The notes: generated from the sequence alone by a model not told the origin. Positions 11,913 to 24,100 are shown, counted from the first letter of the stretch. The stretch is DNA of 64,000 bases from Gambelia wislizenii (GCA_030847615.1 JAUMIR010000001.1:160615001-160679000), one strand, 5' to 3'. Translations and numbers: made by a program.

Positions 11913-12679
11913 AGATGGAAGAGAAATCCCTTCCCCTCCTAGAATCAGATCAATTATAGAGAGAGAACTCTATAACAGAAAAGAGAAATCTGAGGTGAAG
12001 CCAATCCATTCAAGAGGAAAGGATTGATGGTTTCTAATTTCAGAAAGGCTGTGCAAAGGGAAATTACTCAGCCCTCATCTTTGGCAAGAGGGGAGAAAGG
12101 GAGAGGTCAGCTTTTTTACAGCTCAGTTTTGATCCTGTAAGTTGGTGCTTATGGTGGAATGCACCATGCCTGGTGCCAGTACTAATCATCTACAAGCACA
12201 AATGTTTAGGATCAAGATGCAAGTCCGGTCAGCTGAACAGTCCCCAGTGTCCATTTTATCATTTTGACATTATTATTTTTCCCCATTTGTGACCTTAAAA
12301 TGGAATTCATAAATCAGACATAAAAATCAGCCCCAAATGTGTTTGCAGTTGTTTGAACAAAGCTATCTCTCTCAAAAGAAATGGATGTATTTTTGCCTAT
12401 TTTGCTCACAATCATTTTATCCATTTGCAATTTTAATAGGCATCTGTCAGGACTGTGGTTTGCCCTAGACATATGAAAAATCATCTGGGTATGTTCAAGA
12501 TGTATGACAATGTTCAAGATCTTGTTCCTGCCTTAACTGAGAATGGGTCAGGTTCTCCTCTAAGGATAGCACTGGATATTGGGGTCAGGATGAGCTTCTG
12601 TCCTGAGATTTTCCTCCTCAGTCTCTTCTATATCTGCAAAAAGGGCCTCTCTTTCCAGCCATTCTTTTAACAAGTAACA
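10961..12679. other. no gene; two microsatellites
   Basis: Non-coding. An (ATC)n tract lies at 11438-11460. A poly-C then poly-A tract leads into (GAAA)n at 11862-11913. The 91-residue frame at 11481-11756 has no motif I recognise. Confidence 0.5.
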
Positions 12680-12900
12680 CAGGGCCAGTTTAAGGGCCCG
12701 ACAGCACCTGCAGCCTCGGGGGGGGCATCATGGGGGGCATCGTAACCCTCCTCCTGCAAAAACATTATTAGTAATAATCTGAATATCCTGTACTGTGAAT
12801 AGGTTAGGTCAGGTTAGGTTACATTGACCTGAGATAAACATATGGGGGGCCCCAAAATAAAGTGTTGCAAGGGGCCCCAAAATTCCTGAAACTGGTCCTG
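12680..12900. mobile_element. hAT-like non-autonomous element
   Basis: The ends CAGGGCCAGTTTAAGG and CCTGAAACTGGTCCTG are imperfect inverted repeats of about 16 bp. The eight flanking bases are AAGTAACA (12672-12679) and AATTAACA (12901-12908), one mismatch. An 8-bp target duplication with CAGGG-type ends is characteristic of hAT transposons. The 221-bp interior encodes nothing. The mismatch in the duplication suggests an old insertion. Confidence 0.82.
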
Positions 12901-13125
12901 AATTAACATGAAATGCTTGAATTGAGCACCAACAATCAGTTAGCTGAACTTCATAGTCTATGGGGTCTACCTGATGCACAACCTAATAGGGTCTTACCAC
13001 TTAATTTGCCTTCATGCTGTTCCCAACTTATGATGAGTCTAAGGTGGACCTTTCATGGGGTTTCCTTAGCAAGCTTTGTTCAGAGGGGGATTGCATTTGT
13101 CTTCCTCTGAGGCTGAAAGAATGTA

Positions 13126-13391
13126 CAGTAGGATCCCTGTATCCACTGCATCATTATCCACTGATTCAGTTATCCTCGGGACACAAAACAGCACACCTAC
13201 TATAGGGTCTTCCTAGAAAATGCCTGGAGAGGCATCCTCTTTAGACATTTTCTGGATCCTCCAAGCCAAACTCTATGGTATTTTAAACTGGAAGTCCCAT
13301 CATTTTCAATGGTGTTTGCTGTTACCCATGGTTTTCAGTATCCGCAGGGGGGGGGCAGAACCAATGCCCTGCAGGTATGGGATTCCTACTA
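13126..13391. mobile_element. mariner/Tigger-like non-autonomous element
   Basis: Starts CAGTAGGATCCCTGTATCC after TA and ends GGTATGGGATTCCTACTA, imperfect inverted repeats. The interior runs GTTACCCATGGTTTTCAGTA and TCCGCAGGGG. It resembles the elements at 30713 and 32254, which have TA flanks. The right-hand TA is degraded, so the boundary there is approximate. Confidence 0.6.
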
Positions 13392-14000
13392 TTTTTGCTC
13401 AAGGCCACCCAGTGGGCTTCCATGGCCAGGCAGGGATTTGAACCCTGGTCTCCTGGAGTCCTAGTGCAATACTCAAAGCACAACACCCCACTGACTCTTT
13501 AACATATTTACTGTATAACCTGCCTTATATCACAGGGCAGCATACAAAAAAAAAAGTAATTGAACAATTAAAAATTTAAAATAGTAAAAGAAACTGTAAA
13601 CAGAGTAAAAGCATATTAAGCATTTTAACAAGTTAGAAAAGTTTTAAGCCATGTACATACATGGTTTAAAACTGATTTGGCTTCATTTGCTTTAATACAA
13701 AGCCATGTATTAACTTGATGCCTGAGAGAACCCCGTGTCAATTAGGCCTCCAATAGGTGGGCTTCCCACAACTGTTGTGGTACAGCAAAGAAGACCCTCT
13801 CCCATGTCCTCACACAATATATGCTCTCACAAGGACTGCATGGCTTCTCTGAGGATGCCAGCCACAAATGCAGGGCAAACATCAGAAAGAAACTCTTCCA
13901 GAACACAGCCTCACAACCCAGGAAAAACCCAAGGAAAATCTATGACTGCATGGCTTGCCAATTATTTTCACCCATAAAAGCAAAAATAGTAACAGACAGA
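13392..14000. other. old repeat scraps, no gene
   Basis: At 13500-13610, CTGTATAACCTGCCTTATAT followed by A-rich sequence resembles a dispersed LINE-type tail. At 13838-13900, TCTGAGGATGCCAGCCACAA then GGGCAAACATCAG matches a repeat word common in reptile genomes, possibly from a Penelope-like 3' region; I cannot confirm that. No intact frame is present. Confidence 0.35.
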
Positions 14001-14581
14001 GGACTTTATCAGACCACCTGACTTTAATGTTCTTTTGCCGGCATAAATTGTGGCACTTTTATACCAGAAAAGAACCCCCGTACCAGACCTAAGTTTACTG
14101 GTGTTAAAAAGCTTCCCCAGCAGTAAGAGGGCTCAAACGGAGCTCCGTTTATTTCTTGGTTTGAAATCTCCCTGATTCTCATGAGAAGACACTTGCGCAA
14201 GAATTTTAAAAAACAAAACGAAGACACCAAAAGTTAAAGAAAGCACAGACACACACTTTAAAAGTTCCAAGTACATGGGGTGGGGGGTGTCATAAAAAGA
14301 GTGTACCCTACCTGGCTGTCCTGATCACACCTGGAAGTATTTGCCCATTAACACTGCATTCATGTGAGTACAGTGGCGCACAGATTCAAATGCAGGCAAT
14401 GTTGGCCAAAAATCACTGTGGGAGATCAATTGACAGCTTGGGCTGTCAATAAAAAGGTAGGGTGTTGTTGTTGTTTTCTACTTTACATGATTGCAAAAGG
14501 GCAATGTTGTCTGCTATGTGTGCCCATTCGCGATCATTAGGCATCCTTATGACGCAGTATTTGACTTTTCTGATAAAGTCC
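14001..14581. mobile_element. family B TIR element
   Basis: Starts GGACTTTATCAGACCACCTG and ends CTTTTCTGATAAAGTCC. Flanking trinucleotides are AGA and ACA, a possible duplication with one mismatch. The length of 581 bp fits the family. Inside are CGGAGCTCCGTTTATTTC (minus-sense form of a conserved family segment), CCTACCTGGCTGTCCTGATC and a central palindrome TTGACAGCTTGGGCTGTCAA. No coding capacity. Confidence 0.85.
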
Positions 14582-15889
14582 ACAGAAATCAACTATTCTC
14601 CAGCCTGAGTTATTTCAAGCTATTTATTTCAAATTACCGTTTATTCCACCACCTATCATTCTAATGCTTATGAGAGTAATCACAGAGTTCTGTTTTCAGT
14701 TTCCCACCAGCTGAATAAATACCCAGACACTTTTATAACTTTTGCACTCCAACTGTACTTAGTAGTTGGTAGGTATGCAGTTTGAACATCTTGAAGGAAA
14801 ATGCTATATAGGCCTCAATTAAACTGTTCCAATGTATTGGAGTGATACCAATGCATTGTATTGGGTCAGCAAGAACGACACAATGAGAGGATGGATTTAG
14901 GTAGTGCTGGTTTTAAAAAAATCTCTGTGTCCCTTTTGAAAAGAGAACCTGAAACAATGATGATTCACACCTTTGCAATGTAGTCAGCCCCATGTAGGGA
15001 AATGTGCATGCTGCCAGAAAGTTTCAGGATGTGGAATAACTTTTGTACCACGTCTGATTTTCTATTTGCAACTATGCCAATTTTTGCAGGAGGAAAATAT
15101 GAAATGGTAATTGACTTCACTCATTATGAAGGACTTGTTTGGTCATACTATAAATGTTATACTTGTGTCTGATATTATAAAAAATATTTGGAAAGCCAAC
15201 AGGTTCCTAGGTTATGTTTTCTTTGATGGGCATGAACAGCTATTAGTATTTGGGGATTTGAGTCATAGCTCTAATATAATTGCCTCTTTGGCATCATTGA
15301 ACTTTCTGATTTGCAAAGATGTAATTGAGTGTGTTAGAAAAAATATAGGTGCTATTTTTATTTTTATTTCATTCCTTCAAGGCTTCTTTAAGTCTACCAT
15401 TCAAATATTCTCGGGGGGGGGGCTCAAATTAGGAGATAACATAATTGCTTCCTTCCAGATAGCTTGTCAAAATATAGAATTTTAACAGAAGATTCTATAG
15501 AGTCTTAATTAAAAACAAAGAAGAGCAGAAGACAACTATCTTTTACAGTGTTGTAGCATAGCCTCCAATTATCCCAATTTTGCAGGTACAGTCCCTATTA
15601 ATCTTCTGGCACCCCACTTTTTCAGCTGCTTCTAAAATGTCAGTTTCTCTCTTCTATTACCATTTCCCCCTTTGCCCTCAACTTACTTCAGTTGCTTCAA
15701 ACAGAGTTTAAAATGCAAGAGTAGTTTGTACTTAATTAACTTAACAGGAAAGAGATGAAAAGAAGAATCTTGTTCTCCTCAGGAGTCTCAGGCAAAAGCA
15801 TATTGCTGCAGCCTCTCCTAGCTTGTGTGTTTTTCCTCATTTAAAACTTTTGCCATCTTCATGTTAGGGATGTAATTGTTCACTAAATT
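14582..15889. other. no gene recognised
   Basis: AT-rich non-coding DNA. The 124-residue frame at 15111-15485 is hydrophobic in places but shows no motif, and its codons simply reflect the AT-rich sequence; I do not call it a gene. Confidence 0.45.
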
Positions 15890-16262
15890 TCTTCTTGAAG
15901 GTAGCAACAAGTAATTTCAAGAAAGTCTTCAAAAAACACATAGTTTAGAGTCTATTCGTAATTGAGGACTTATTCTGCACAAAATTCATGTGTGGTTATT
16001 TTGCACAGAAAATAGCATTTTCTTCATTAAAACATCATTTTCTGCACAGAAAATAATACTTCTATGCAGAAATATTAATTCATGTGCAATAAAATGCTGT
16101 TTTCTATAGAAAAGAACCATGTGTGGATTTTGTGCGGAATAAGTTCTGAACTGTGAAGATTCATCTCAGTCCAGGATTCTTCTCATCACAGTTTCTCAAC
16201 ACTTAAAAAATCATGTTTTTCAACCATTTTTTGAATGTTTAAAAATATTCTTTCCATTCCTG
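15890..16262. repeat. repeat built of TTTTCTGCACAGAAAA-like units, copy 1
   Basis: Self-complementary words (ATTTTGCACAGAAAATAGC, TTTTCTGCACAGAAAA, TTCTATGCAGAAAT) recur every 30-50 bp between GAGGACTTATTCTGC and GCGGAATAAGTTC. Those two are themselves inverted. The outer ends, CAAGAAAGTCTTCAAAAAAC and AAAAATATTCTTTCCAT, reappear inverted at the ends of the copy at 53885-54410. It is a dispersed element with an internal palindromic array, class unknown. Confidence 0.6.
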
Positions 16263-17011
16263 CTTGATATTGCATAGCCACAATTGTCCTGGTTTCCATC
16301 TATGGAATGTTAGAAGGTATGGATGCAGATGAATTGCAAATGTCCAGCTCAGCTAACAGGTGCAGACATGTGGGCATGGTTTCTGAAGGCATTCTGTCTA
16401 GATTTTCAAGGGGGCTACTATACATGCATATTTATAAGTTTTAATAAGAAAGAAAAAATTGTTCTGATGGTCCTCAGACGCAGGCTGTTGTGGGCTTGGT
16501 GCCCAGGGAGACTGTCTATGCAATGAGATAGATGATCTCCGAGGGACCTCTTCCCACAACTGACTCTGAGGAAGAAACTCAAAAAAACCCTAGCTGTTTT
16601 GAGCCTGAAGGATGGATACACAGCAAGACAGGGATTTGTTGCCATACTATCTCTCTTTTAAAGCCACAACAACAAAACTGATAGCTATAAATCCATGAGA
16701 TGTATTTGGACTAAGGTCCATTTCCATACAAGCCAGGATGTGCAATAGAGAAGTGTGAAGTACTCACAAACCAAGTTATATTTAAAAGAGATTGTGCAGT
16801 GACTGCTGTTTATGCTATCATTCCCTCCTTCTCCACAAAATCATGTACTTATACAGTTCACAGGGCACATTATGTTAGCGACAGGCACTTATGTTCATTC
16901 ATTTTTCCATATCACTTGTCGAAGGTGCATTGCAGTAAGTGTATGAATTCACTTCCAAAGATAGTATGAAATACTAAATTTACATTCTTTTTCTCTCCGT
17001 CTCTCTGTCTC
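16263..17011. other. no gene recognised
   Basis: Non-coding. Short overlapping frames on both strands at 16323-16645 have no recognisable domain. A CT-rich tract at its right end belongs to the following LINE tail. Confidence 0.45.
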
Positions 17012-17160
17012 TCTCTCTCTCTCTCTGGCTTTTCTTCACAAATGAATATTCAGGAGGGACTCATCACGTGCTTTCTGCAAGTGCGCTGATGACTAAAAAG
17101 GCCAATCCGAGATAAACAAGTCCGGTTGCAGAAAGCACAGCAGAAGGTCTCCTTTCATTC
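17002..17160 (-). mobile_element. zinc-finger LINE, 3' fragment
   Basis: The minus strand matches the 3' end of the LINE seen at 33.4-37 kb: the CAFCNRTCLSRIGLFSHQRA-type zinc-finger coding segment, a short untranslated part and a (GA)n tail, here read as (CT)n at 17002-17025. It is truncated at about 17160. Only the last coding segment remains. Confidence 0.8.
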
Positions 17161-17325
17161 TTTCAGACCATATGTAATTATCATCATCAAACATCATCAT
17201 TCTCAGTCAGTTCTCTCACTATCACATAGTTTGGCTGTCTGCACCATTCTGCCAAATGGAATGGAGAATAGAACTGCTCAGATAAATACCCCTGCACACT
17301 GACAATCATGAGGATCAAAAACTAA

Positions 17326-17940
17326 GGACTTTATCAGACTTGTGTCTAAAAACACTGTAACGTCATGAATGTGGATAGTGGAAACATTGTGGCATTATTA
17401 CACTTACTATCACATGTCACTGTAATCACAAAAAAGACCCACCACGGAATTATTGCATGATGACCACTAGTGCTTTAAGAATGGGAGTTTAGTTCCTGGC
17501 TTTAGCATGGGTGAGATTTCGGTGGTTCTTGTGAGAAGATGTGAGTGTGCTTAAAAACAGTAAAAAAAAAAACAAAACCTTAATGTACAAACTAAATGAA
17601 CAGACGAACAGTTAAACAAACCTAAAAATGTGCAAACCTACCAAGAGAGTTCATAAAAAGAGTGTCCTGTGCTTCATTTTCACATTCTCCCCCAGACATT
17701 TTCTCACTGGGGACTACCCACTCATGCTGTAATCTCACAATTACAATGATATATGGTTTCAAATACAGCCAATACTGTGAAAAAAGTGCTATTGACGATC
17801 TATTGGCTAGAAGCAATTGGTTTTTCGCAGCTGGAGCATGGAAAAACAACACGGAGATGACGACGTCATGCAATAGCAGGACCCATTAACACTACCATGA
17901 TGTCATAATCCTGTGATTTTTGCCACATCTGATAAAGTCC
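17326..17940. mobile_element. family B TIR element
   Basis: Starts GGACTTTATCAGACTTGTG and ends CACATCTGATAAAGTCC. The length is 615 bp. It shares the order CATTGTGGCATTATTACA, ACTATCACATGTCACTGTAA, AGCATGGGTGAGATTTCGG with the copies at 43450 and 47466, so these three form a subfamily. Flanks TAA and AAG do not match, so I cannot show a duplication. The frames on both strands inside it are incidental. Confidence 0.82.
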
Positions 17941-18479
17941 AAGATCTTGCCCATATAGGCCATGGGGCCAGTGACCACATGTTTGCCTTCAGCATGAAAC
18001 CTTTCTATATCTGTAGTAAAGGACAAGATGGCATGTGCCCTATTCCATGTAGAGAAGCTGACTGGACTAGCAGTTGAATCTTCAACAGTGATGAAATGAA
18101 AGCATCCTCCACTGCATCTGAAGCAGCAGGCTAATTTAGGGACACCAGAACAGGAATATGGCCTATAATGTTGTACCCGCCTGCTGGCCCCACACTGCTT
18201 AATGGAAGGGATGGCCCTGGATAGTGGTGGCATGAGCGGGTACAGAGAGGCTGAACCACACCAAGTGACACTGTCAGGAGGTGAGGTGGCACAAGCCTTG
18301 GTGACACCACCAGACCTGGACCTACACACATATAAGATGTATGCAACTATATCTCCATCTTGGGATGGGGAACCTTGAGGGCCATGTATGTATGTGGGCC
18401 AATTCCTTTTCACACTGACAGCAAATGCATGGAGATCAAGAGGAATGGCCAGTAAGCATGTTGGCATTGAGAAGTCAAA
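17941..18479. other. no gene recognised
   Basis: A 240-residue minus-strand frame runs from 18614 down to 17892 through this stretch, but it crosses the ends of two transposable elements and has no recognisable domain. It is probably chance. No repeat family recognised. Confidence 0.45.
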
Positions 18480-18808
18480 GGACTTTTTCAAACAGGGAGA
18501 AATAACCCGCCGAGGTCGGGAGGAGGACGGCACTGTCCCGCTTACAGCACTCTGTTTCAGACGATGTCGTCCTCCTCCCAACCTCCCCCCAACCTTCTCC
18601 CGTGCTGCAGGCATGAGAAATGCACTGCTTTTATTAATGGAGAACCCCAGTCAATAAAAAGTGGCATGTTTCTTGTGCCTGCAGCATGGAGGAAGCATGG
18701 GAGGAGGTCAGAAGGAGGACAGAGTAATCTGAAATGGAGCACTGTAAGTGGGACAGCGCTGTCCTCCTTCAAACCTTCTGTGGAAGGGTTCCCTATTTGA
18801 AAAAGTCT
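18480..18808. mobile_element. family P-related inverted-repeat element
   Basis: Ends GGACTTTTTCAAACAGGGA and TCCCTATTTGAAAAAGTCT are near-perfect inverted repeats. The arms carry GGTCGGGAGGAGGACGGCAC on one side and GGACAGCGCTGTCCTCC on the other, and the same arm words recur in the element at 39647. The flanking trinucleotides AAA and ATA differ. The 329-bp element lies directly against the zinc-finger LINE fragment at 18809. Confidence 0.78.
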
Positions 18809-19223
18809 ATAGTCTGTGGATAGTACCCTACGGTGAACTCGCCATGGGTCAGTGTAAGAGGGGCACTCCAAAAAAGTGATACAAGGACTCTCTGAAACAA
18901 CATCTCAGGCTCGGCCAAATTGATCACCAACAGTGGTCCACCCTGGCCTCACATCGGGAGGCATGGAAACGCACTATCCACAATGCTGCAGCCTTATTTG
19001 AGAACTCACGCTGAACAAGTCTTGAAGAGAAATGACAACGCAGAAAGAATCACAACCCGGACACATCACCCAAGAAGACCTTCTGCTGTGCTTTCTGCAA
19101 CCGGACTTGTTTATCGCAGATTGGCCTTTTTAGTCATCAGTGCGCATGCAGAAAGCATGGGTTGAGTCCTTCCTGAATCTTCGTTTGCGAAGAAAAGCCA
19201 AAGAGAGAGAGAGAGAGAGAGAG
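18809..19223 (+). mobile_element. zinc-finger LINE, 3' fragment
   Basis: Plus-strand translation gives the C-terminal region of this LINE's ORF: KQHLRLGQIDHQQWSTLASH, an arginine-lysine-rich stretch, then the zinc finger (C-x2-C, later H-x3-C) around 19085-19150. A (GA)n tail follows at 19203-19225. A frame slip separates segments. It is 5'-truncated, perhaps at the junction with the preceding hairpin element. Confidence 0.82.
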
Positions 19224-19225
19224 AG

Positions 19226-20338
19226 TCTGTGGATGCAATCCTGCTCCCCCCTTCACATTTTATTTACACGCATGGGAGGGGTTTACCTGAATAACCTGAG
19301 AGTTAATCATGGCAGTTGCAGCTGCAGAGTAAAATGTGTAAAAAGCTGTAGAACTGATGATGAAATTGTCATCTTTGTAGGCTTCTGTTCAACCCTTTGT
19401 GAACAAAATTAATGTTATACCTACCTGAAACCTCCTCTAGTAACCGGATATCAGTAACCAAGGCAGAGGCACACAGTGAAATTACCATTAAGGTAAGGCA
19501 AGGAAACCCATAATTAATTTCTTACCATGGATAATCAGAATAAACTTCATCATCATTTCCTTCAAAACCACAGAAACTAAAAATCCTTTGGCTCAATTTC
19601 AAATGTTTCAATTAATTACGTATTTGCTTAAAAGGGAGAAGCTTGCCCTGAATGTCAACTTTTCTCTTTTTTCTTCTTTCTTCCTGAATGTTTTACACAC
19701 TCTACAACTGCTGCCAAGAAAATTTAACAAAAAATGAAGTGACTGCATTCGTTTATTAGAGGTAAAGTATTTTTTTCCGTATACAAATGTTAAGTCTATA
19801 GAAAAGTCATGTGGAAACATCAGGAAATATTAACTAGGAAAATCTCTAGAATAGTTCTTAAAAATTTTCTTCTCTTGTATGTGCTTAATTTGTCAAAAAT
19901 CACTGTTGTCCTAATCCAACTAATGTTTGTCTTACTAAAGCTGCAATCCTTTAAACTAGTTACCTGGGAGTAAGCCCCACTGAATTCAATGGACATTGAA
20001 TTGTGCACAAATAGACATTGTGTTGTAAGCCCCATTAGAACAGAATAGTTGCAGGTATTTATGTTCTGTTGATTTCAAGGTTTTCAAGAGTCTAGATGTT
20101 TTTTTTTCTGCTCTTCTTGTCTTCTGCCTTATCCTAAAACAGGCCTGGACAACATTTGGTCTATGGGCCACATGTTTCATTGAAACCCTTTTCCTACAGC
20201 CCCACCTCCACCACTAAATTGGCTGCCACCAGAAGTAACACCACCAAAATCACAGCCAGACCAAGGAATAGCACAGCTCCTTAAAATGTTGTTAAAAACT
20301 CAGAAAAGCCCTGTTTGATCTGTGATCAGGGAGGACAC
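19226..20338. other. no gene; one dispersed repeat scrap
   Basis: AT-rich non-coding sequence. At 19960-20035, TACCTGGGAGTAAGCCCCAC and a second AAGCCCCATTAGAA belong to an old reptile repeat word also seen near 45430 and 47040. Nothing else recognised. Confidence 0.45.
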
Positions 20339-20341
20339 TCA

Positions 20342-21238
20342 GGGGTCGTTTACACGGGCAAATATTCCTCTAAATATACCGCTAAGATAGCTCATAGTTC
20401 CCACGGATCACAGCACAGCATCGCCTCATTCAGAAAGGGGGAAGGTAAAACACCCAAATATAGCGTGCCAGGGGATGTCGCTATTTTTGCCGGTATATTT
20501 GCAATGTAGTGCATTATTGGCAGTGTGAACTAGCATTCCGCTAAGGAGCTGCATTGTGATTGGTTGATGATGCAGGGGTGGGCTTAAAAGAGGGGCAAGG
20601 AGGGAGGGAAAGATAGTAGCGATTAGAGGAAACTTAGCAAAAATCCTGTCTGCTATTTTGCAAGCCAGTTTGCAAACAAAAAGGATTCCCAACAATTTTC
20701 ATTCAGGGAGAATTGCTTCTCATCCTCTCTGCTGTTTTGAAAGTATGTAAAAGCTCAGTTCGTCAACTTTTTTCCTGTGCATGGGGGAGGGAGAGAAACC
20801 ATTTCACAAAGGGCTGTAGCAAGCTGAACTGCTATTTTCCCTCCCTCTCTCTCTCTCTCTCTCGCAAGGAGGAACACCTTCTGTTTGAATTGTGGAAAGG
20901 GAGTGGGGGGGAGGGGGACTGCCTCTAAGCTGTTATTTCCACCCCCTCCTCTCTTTCTCTATTTGGCAGAAAATGCTGTTTCAAGCAAGGAAGAAAACCT
21001 TCTAAGCTGTTCAGCACGGAGTTGGGGCCAGGGCAGACATTCCTATGGCATTCCTTTCCCTCTCCAATGCTTGGCCATGCCCCCAGCACTTTTGGCTGTG
21101 TGAACCTCAAAACGAAAAAAATCAAAGAGCCACAAAATATAGCTGTGTAAACAATTACCATGTAAACTACCCACCACTGATGCGGGAAAGCACTAAAGCG
21201 CAACTTAATGCAATAAAACCTGCCGTGTAAACCAGCCC
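20342..21238. mobile_element. family C TIR element
   Basis: Starts GGGGTCGTTTACACGGGCA and ends CCGTGTAAACCAGCCC. TCA at 20339-20341 and 21239-21241 is the 3-bp duplication. The length is 897 bp. Its left part parallels the element at 5817, and an inner GTGATTGGTTGATGATGC is the conserved ATTGG segment. It includes a (CT)n tract near 20845-20865. No transposase frame. Confidence 0.88.
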
Positions 21239-21604
21239 TCAGACTTCCTGCTGCACCATGGAGCTGCTGCAGCTGTGTGAAGAAGAATGTGGCTGCTGAA
21301 GAGTTGCACTGAAGTCAATGCAGCTCCTGTGTAGAAAGGAAGTTGCCCAGCTCTGCCCTGAAGTTTCTGTGCAGGGGGAAAAAATGGCTGGAACATTATG
21401 GGAGTTTTAGTCCAAGGAGTAACAAAAGACAAGTTTGAATACAGATTCTTACTCTTCCATCTTCTGTGTTGATGCACGTTTCTGGACATCCAAATCAGCC
21501 TGATGATTCTCCATGATGTGCTGAAGACTGGAAACATGATGTCAAACATACACTATTTAAAGCTAATGGTCAAAACATTTTAGGCCCGAATCCTATTTAC
21601 GGAA
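21239..21604. other. no gene recognised
   Basis: Non-coding. The 114-residue minus frame at 21205-21549 crosses the end of the family C element and has no known domain. Confidence 0.4.
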
Positions 21605-21945
21605 CAAGATCTGTCAGATGACGAGCCTGAGTAGCTTTTAAAAAAGCACTAAAGACGGATCTCTTTCAGCAGGCCTTTCCTAATCAGATCCCGGCCTCAG
21701 GAGCTCCTGGCCTCTTTTAGTCTGCTGGCTATTTATTATTTTTGTTAATGTGATTTTAGATTAGTTGTTTTTAATTTATATTGGTTTAATATCTTTTTAT
21801 GGGGGAGGGTGGGGGTGGATGGTGTTTAGGGATTTTAATCTGTATTTGTATTTTAATTTTTTAAGCTGCCCTGATTGTTTTAACAGAGGGGCGGGGTATA
21901 AATAAATATTATTATTATTGTTGTTGTTGCTGCTGATTTTTATGC
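21605..21945 (+). mobile_element. L2-like LINE 3' fragment
   Basis: At 21625-21680 the plus strand reads in the sense of FKKALKTDLFQQAFP, the usual C-terminus of L2-clade reverse transcriptase ORFs. A T-rich 3' region follows, then AAGCTGCCCTGATTG and GGGCGGGGTATAAATAAATA with an (ATT)n end. This is the common L2-type tail in squamates. Only the last part of the element remains. Confidence 0.7.
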
Positions 21946-24100
21946 TGCCTACAACATAATAGCAAGAAATGTAAGCCTAGCTCTTGCTGACGTGATACAC
22001 CTGGATTGATGGAGTTTACATCATTCCTCCTTACAAAACACACCTTTCATAAACAAAACTTCAAGGACAAGAGTTCTAGTCTAGGCTCCTCCCTCACATG
22101 CTAGCATTCTATGTGCAGGGATTTATCTTATATGAAAGAACACCCAGTCTCATAAGTCTTCCATCTTCACAGTTTTATATCCCAGACAGAGCTACAACAG
22201 GGAAACTGTGTGGCCCACCAGTTATTGTTGGAGGGTAAATCCTATTAGCTCTTACCAACATAGCAATGGTGAGGAATTCTGGAGTATGCAAATTCAACCA
22301 TAAGTGGATGGCTGCACGATCCCCACCCCTAAGATATACCTATACTGCCTTAGTAAGAACAAAGGTATAACATTGCAATACATACTTCATACACTAAGCC
22401 GACTTGCTAGCAAGCCTGGTGATAAGCCTGCATTGTTAGCATGTTCGCAAAACTAGAAGGCCCATGGAAAAATTATGATTGAAAATCACCTCATTTTTGT
22501 TCCAGGCTGGAGCTTTACCTCCTAATCATATTAATTTTCAATGAATAGACTGCTATTAATATTTCAGTGGGTTCCATATTGTGGTCCAAAGGTTCCCTTT
22601 CTTTGAAATCTCTCAATTAAATTATACAGTAATAATAGTGGCTCAAAAAACAGATGCAAGCCAGTTTTGTTTAATTCAGGGTCATAGATCAAAGTCAATG
22701 CAATAGTACTGCACTTCATGTCATTTTCATTTGTGCTTCATATCATTTCTTTAAACATTTTATCCATCATTTTATCATAAAGAACCAGGGACCCAAAATA
22801 CTCTTCTTGTACACTAGCTACAGGAAGAGAATAATGCCTTTTTTTAAAAATTGCTTTTGTAAGTCAATAACCTTCAGTATGAGTGGGGAAGGGAATTAGA
22901 ATTAGAGAGGTTTAAAATCCAAATTTAATCTGTTCTTAATGGTCTGTGGTCCTAGCTGACTAATAGTTCTCTATCAATGAATTTCTGCAGTTAGCTGGGG
23001 AAAAGTAATTAACAAACAAGTTGAATCTTGTATAATCCTCACTTCAAAGAAGCACTCGTACCTTTTTTCAATAGAGATCAGGAATTGATTTTTTTTTTAA
23101 TGTAGCTGACCGAACGCTGAGAGCTGTTGGAACAGAACCTGCTGTTTAATGTGGGTTTATTAACTGTCATTTTTTGTTCTTTTAACAAGCAGAGCATTTT
23201 TCTTTTTCAACAACACTGCTGTTTGCCTGCTCATCTCTGTTTAATGAGCTTCGATAGGATTTTTTTTTAAAAAAAAAAAGGCCCCAGTCAACATTATTAC
23301 ACCTGCCTCTGTGTCTCTCTTCCAAGGAAAATGTGTTTTAAGTCTGTGTGAAGCCACTAAAAGATTATTTAAAATCCATATTTCATTAATCATCTCCAAG
23401 ACAACTCTCATTCCCAAACCACATCAGGATGTAAGACACTGGAAGCACAATTTCATAATTCTACCACATTGTTATCCAAATAGTCCCTTGAGTATTATAA
23501 ATTACTTCAGTCAGTCTTCAGGCCTGGTTTTGGAACAGGAAGCACCCCAGTTTCTCTGTGGGGCATCGTCTGATGACAAATAAAGAGACTGTGTGTGACC
23601 CTTTAGGTTTTCTTGAACTTCTCAGTTGCTTTCATAGCACCAGCCATGGTATTCTTCTATGTTGTCTGGTTTCAGTGTTGGAGCAACCATTCCACTACTG
23701 TGGTCAGAGACTATTCATTGAGCAAATTGATATGGGGTTGCCAAGTGAAAATGTGTAAGGCCTTCTGTCCCATTAGTGGTTGTATAGATGAGGAAATTTC
23801 AGCAGGTGCTGCTTATCATGAAAGCTGGTAACAAGCAACACCTCCTCAAATTCCCTCTTCAGAGATGCTTCATTCACTTGTCTGTTTCATTTCTCATGGC
23901 CTTGATGCTTCATCACCGGGACTGAGATGTTTTGTCAGCTGGAGCTATTCCTTGTGCTCATATCTCATTTTTATAGCACTGGTTAGCTTTCTCCATCTGC
24001 TGATGCAACAAGCCAGTTGGGTTAGGAGAACCTTGTTTTAAATGGTGTGTATGCATAGCTCAGCTACTGAACTGCATCAAGCTGCACTGAGTAGAACAGC
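21946..24100. other. no gene; low repeat content
   Basis: The longest stretch here without recognisable repeats. It is AT-rich, with homopolymer T and A runs near 23085 and 23260-23280. Frames up to 90 residues show no motifs. The part at 22950-23280 contains several homeobox-type ATTAA and TTAAT words and could be conserved non-coding DNA, which sequence alone cannot show. Confidence 0.45.

Noticed and set aside
15111..15485. 124-residue plus-strand open frame with hydrophobic stretches
   Set aside because: AT-rich composition explains the hydrophobic residues, and no known domain or splice context is visible.
15960..16140. CRISPR-like array from regularly recurring short repeats
   Set aside because: The units are self-complementary, variable and unequal in spacing, the DNA is vertebrate, and no cas genes exist.
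17892..18614. 240-residue minus-strand open frame
   Set aside because: It runs through the ends of two TIR elements and unrelated sequence between them. No motif or gene-like structure.
19202..19225. Independent (GA)n microsatellite
   Set aside because: The same tract follows other copies of the zinc-finger LINE, so it is that element's 3' tail.
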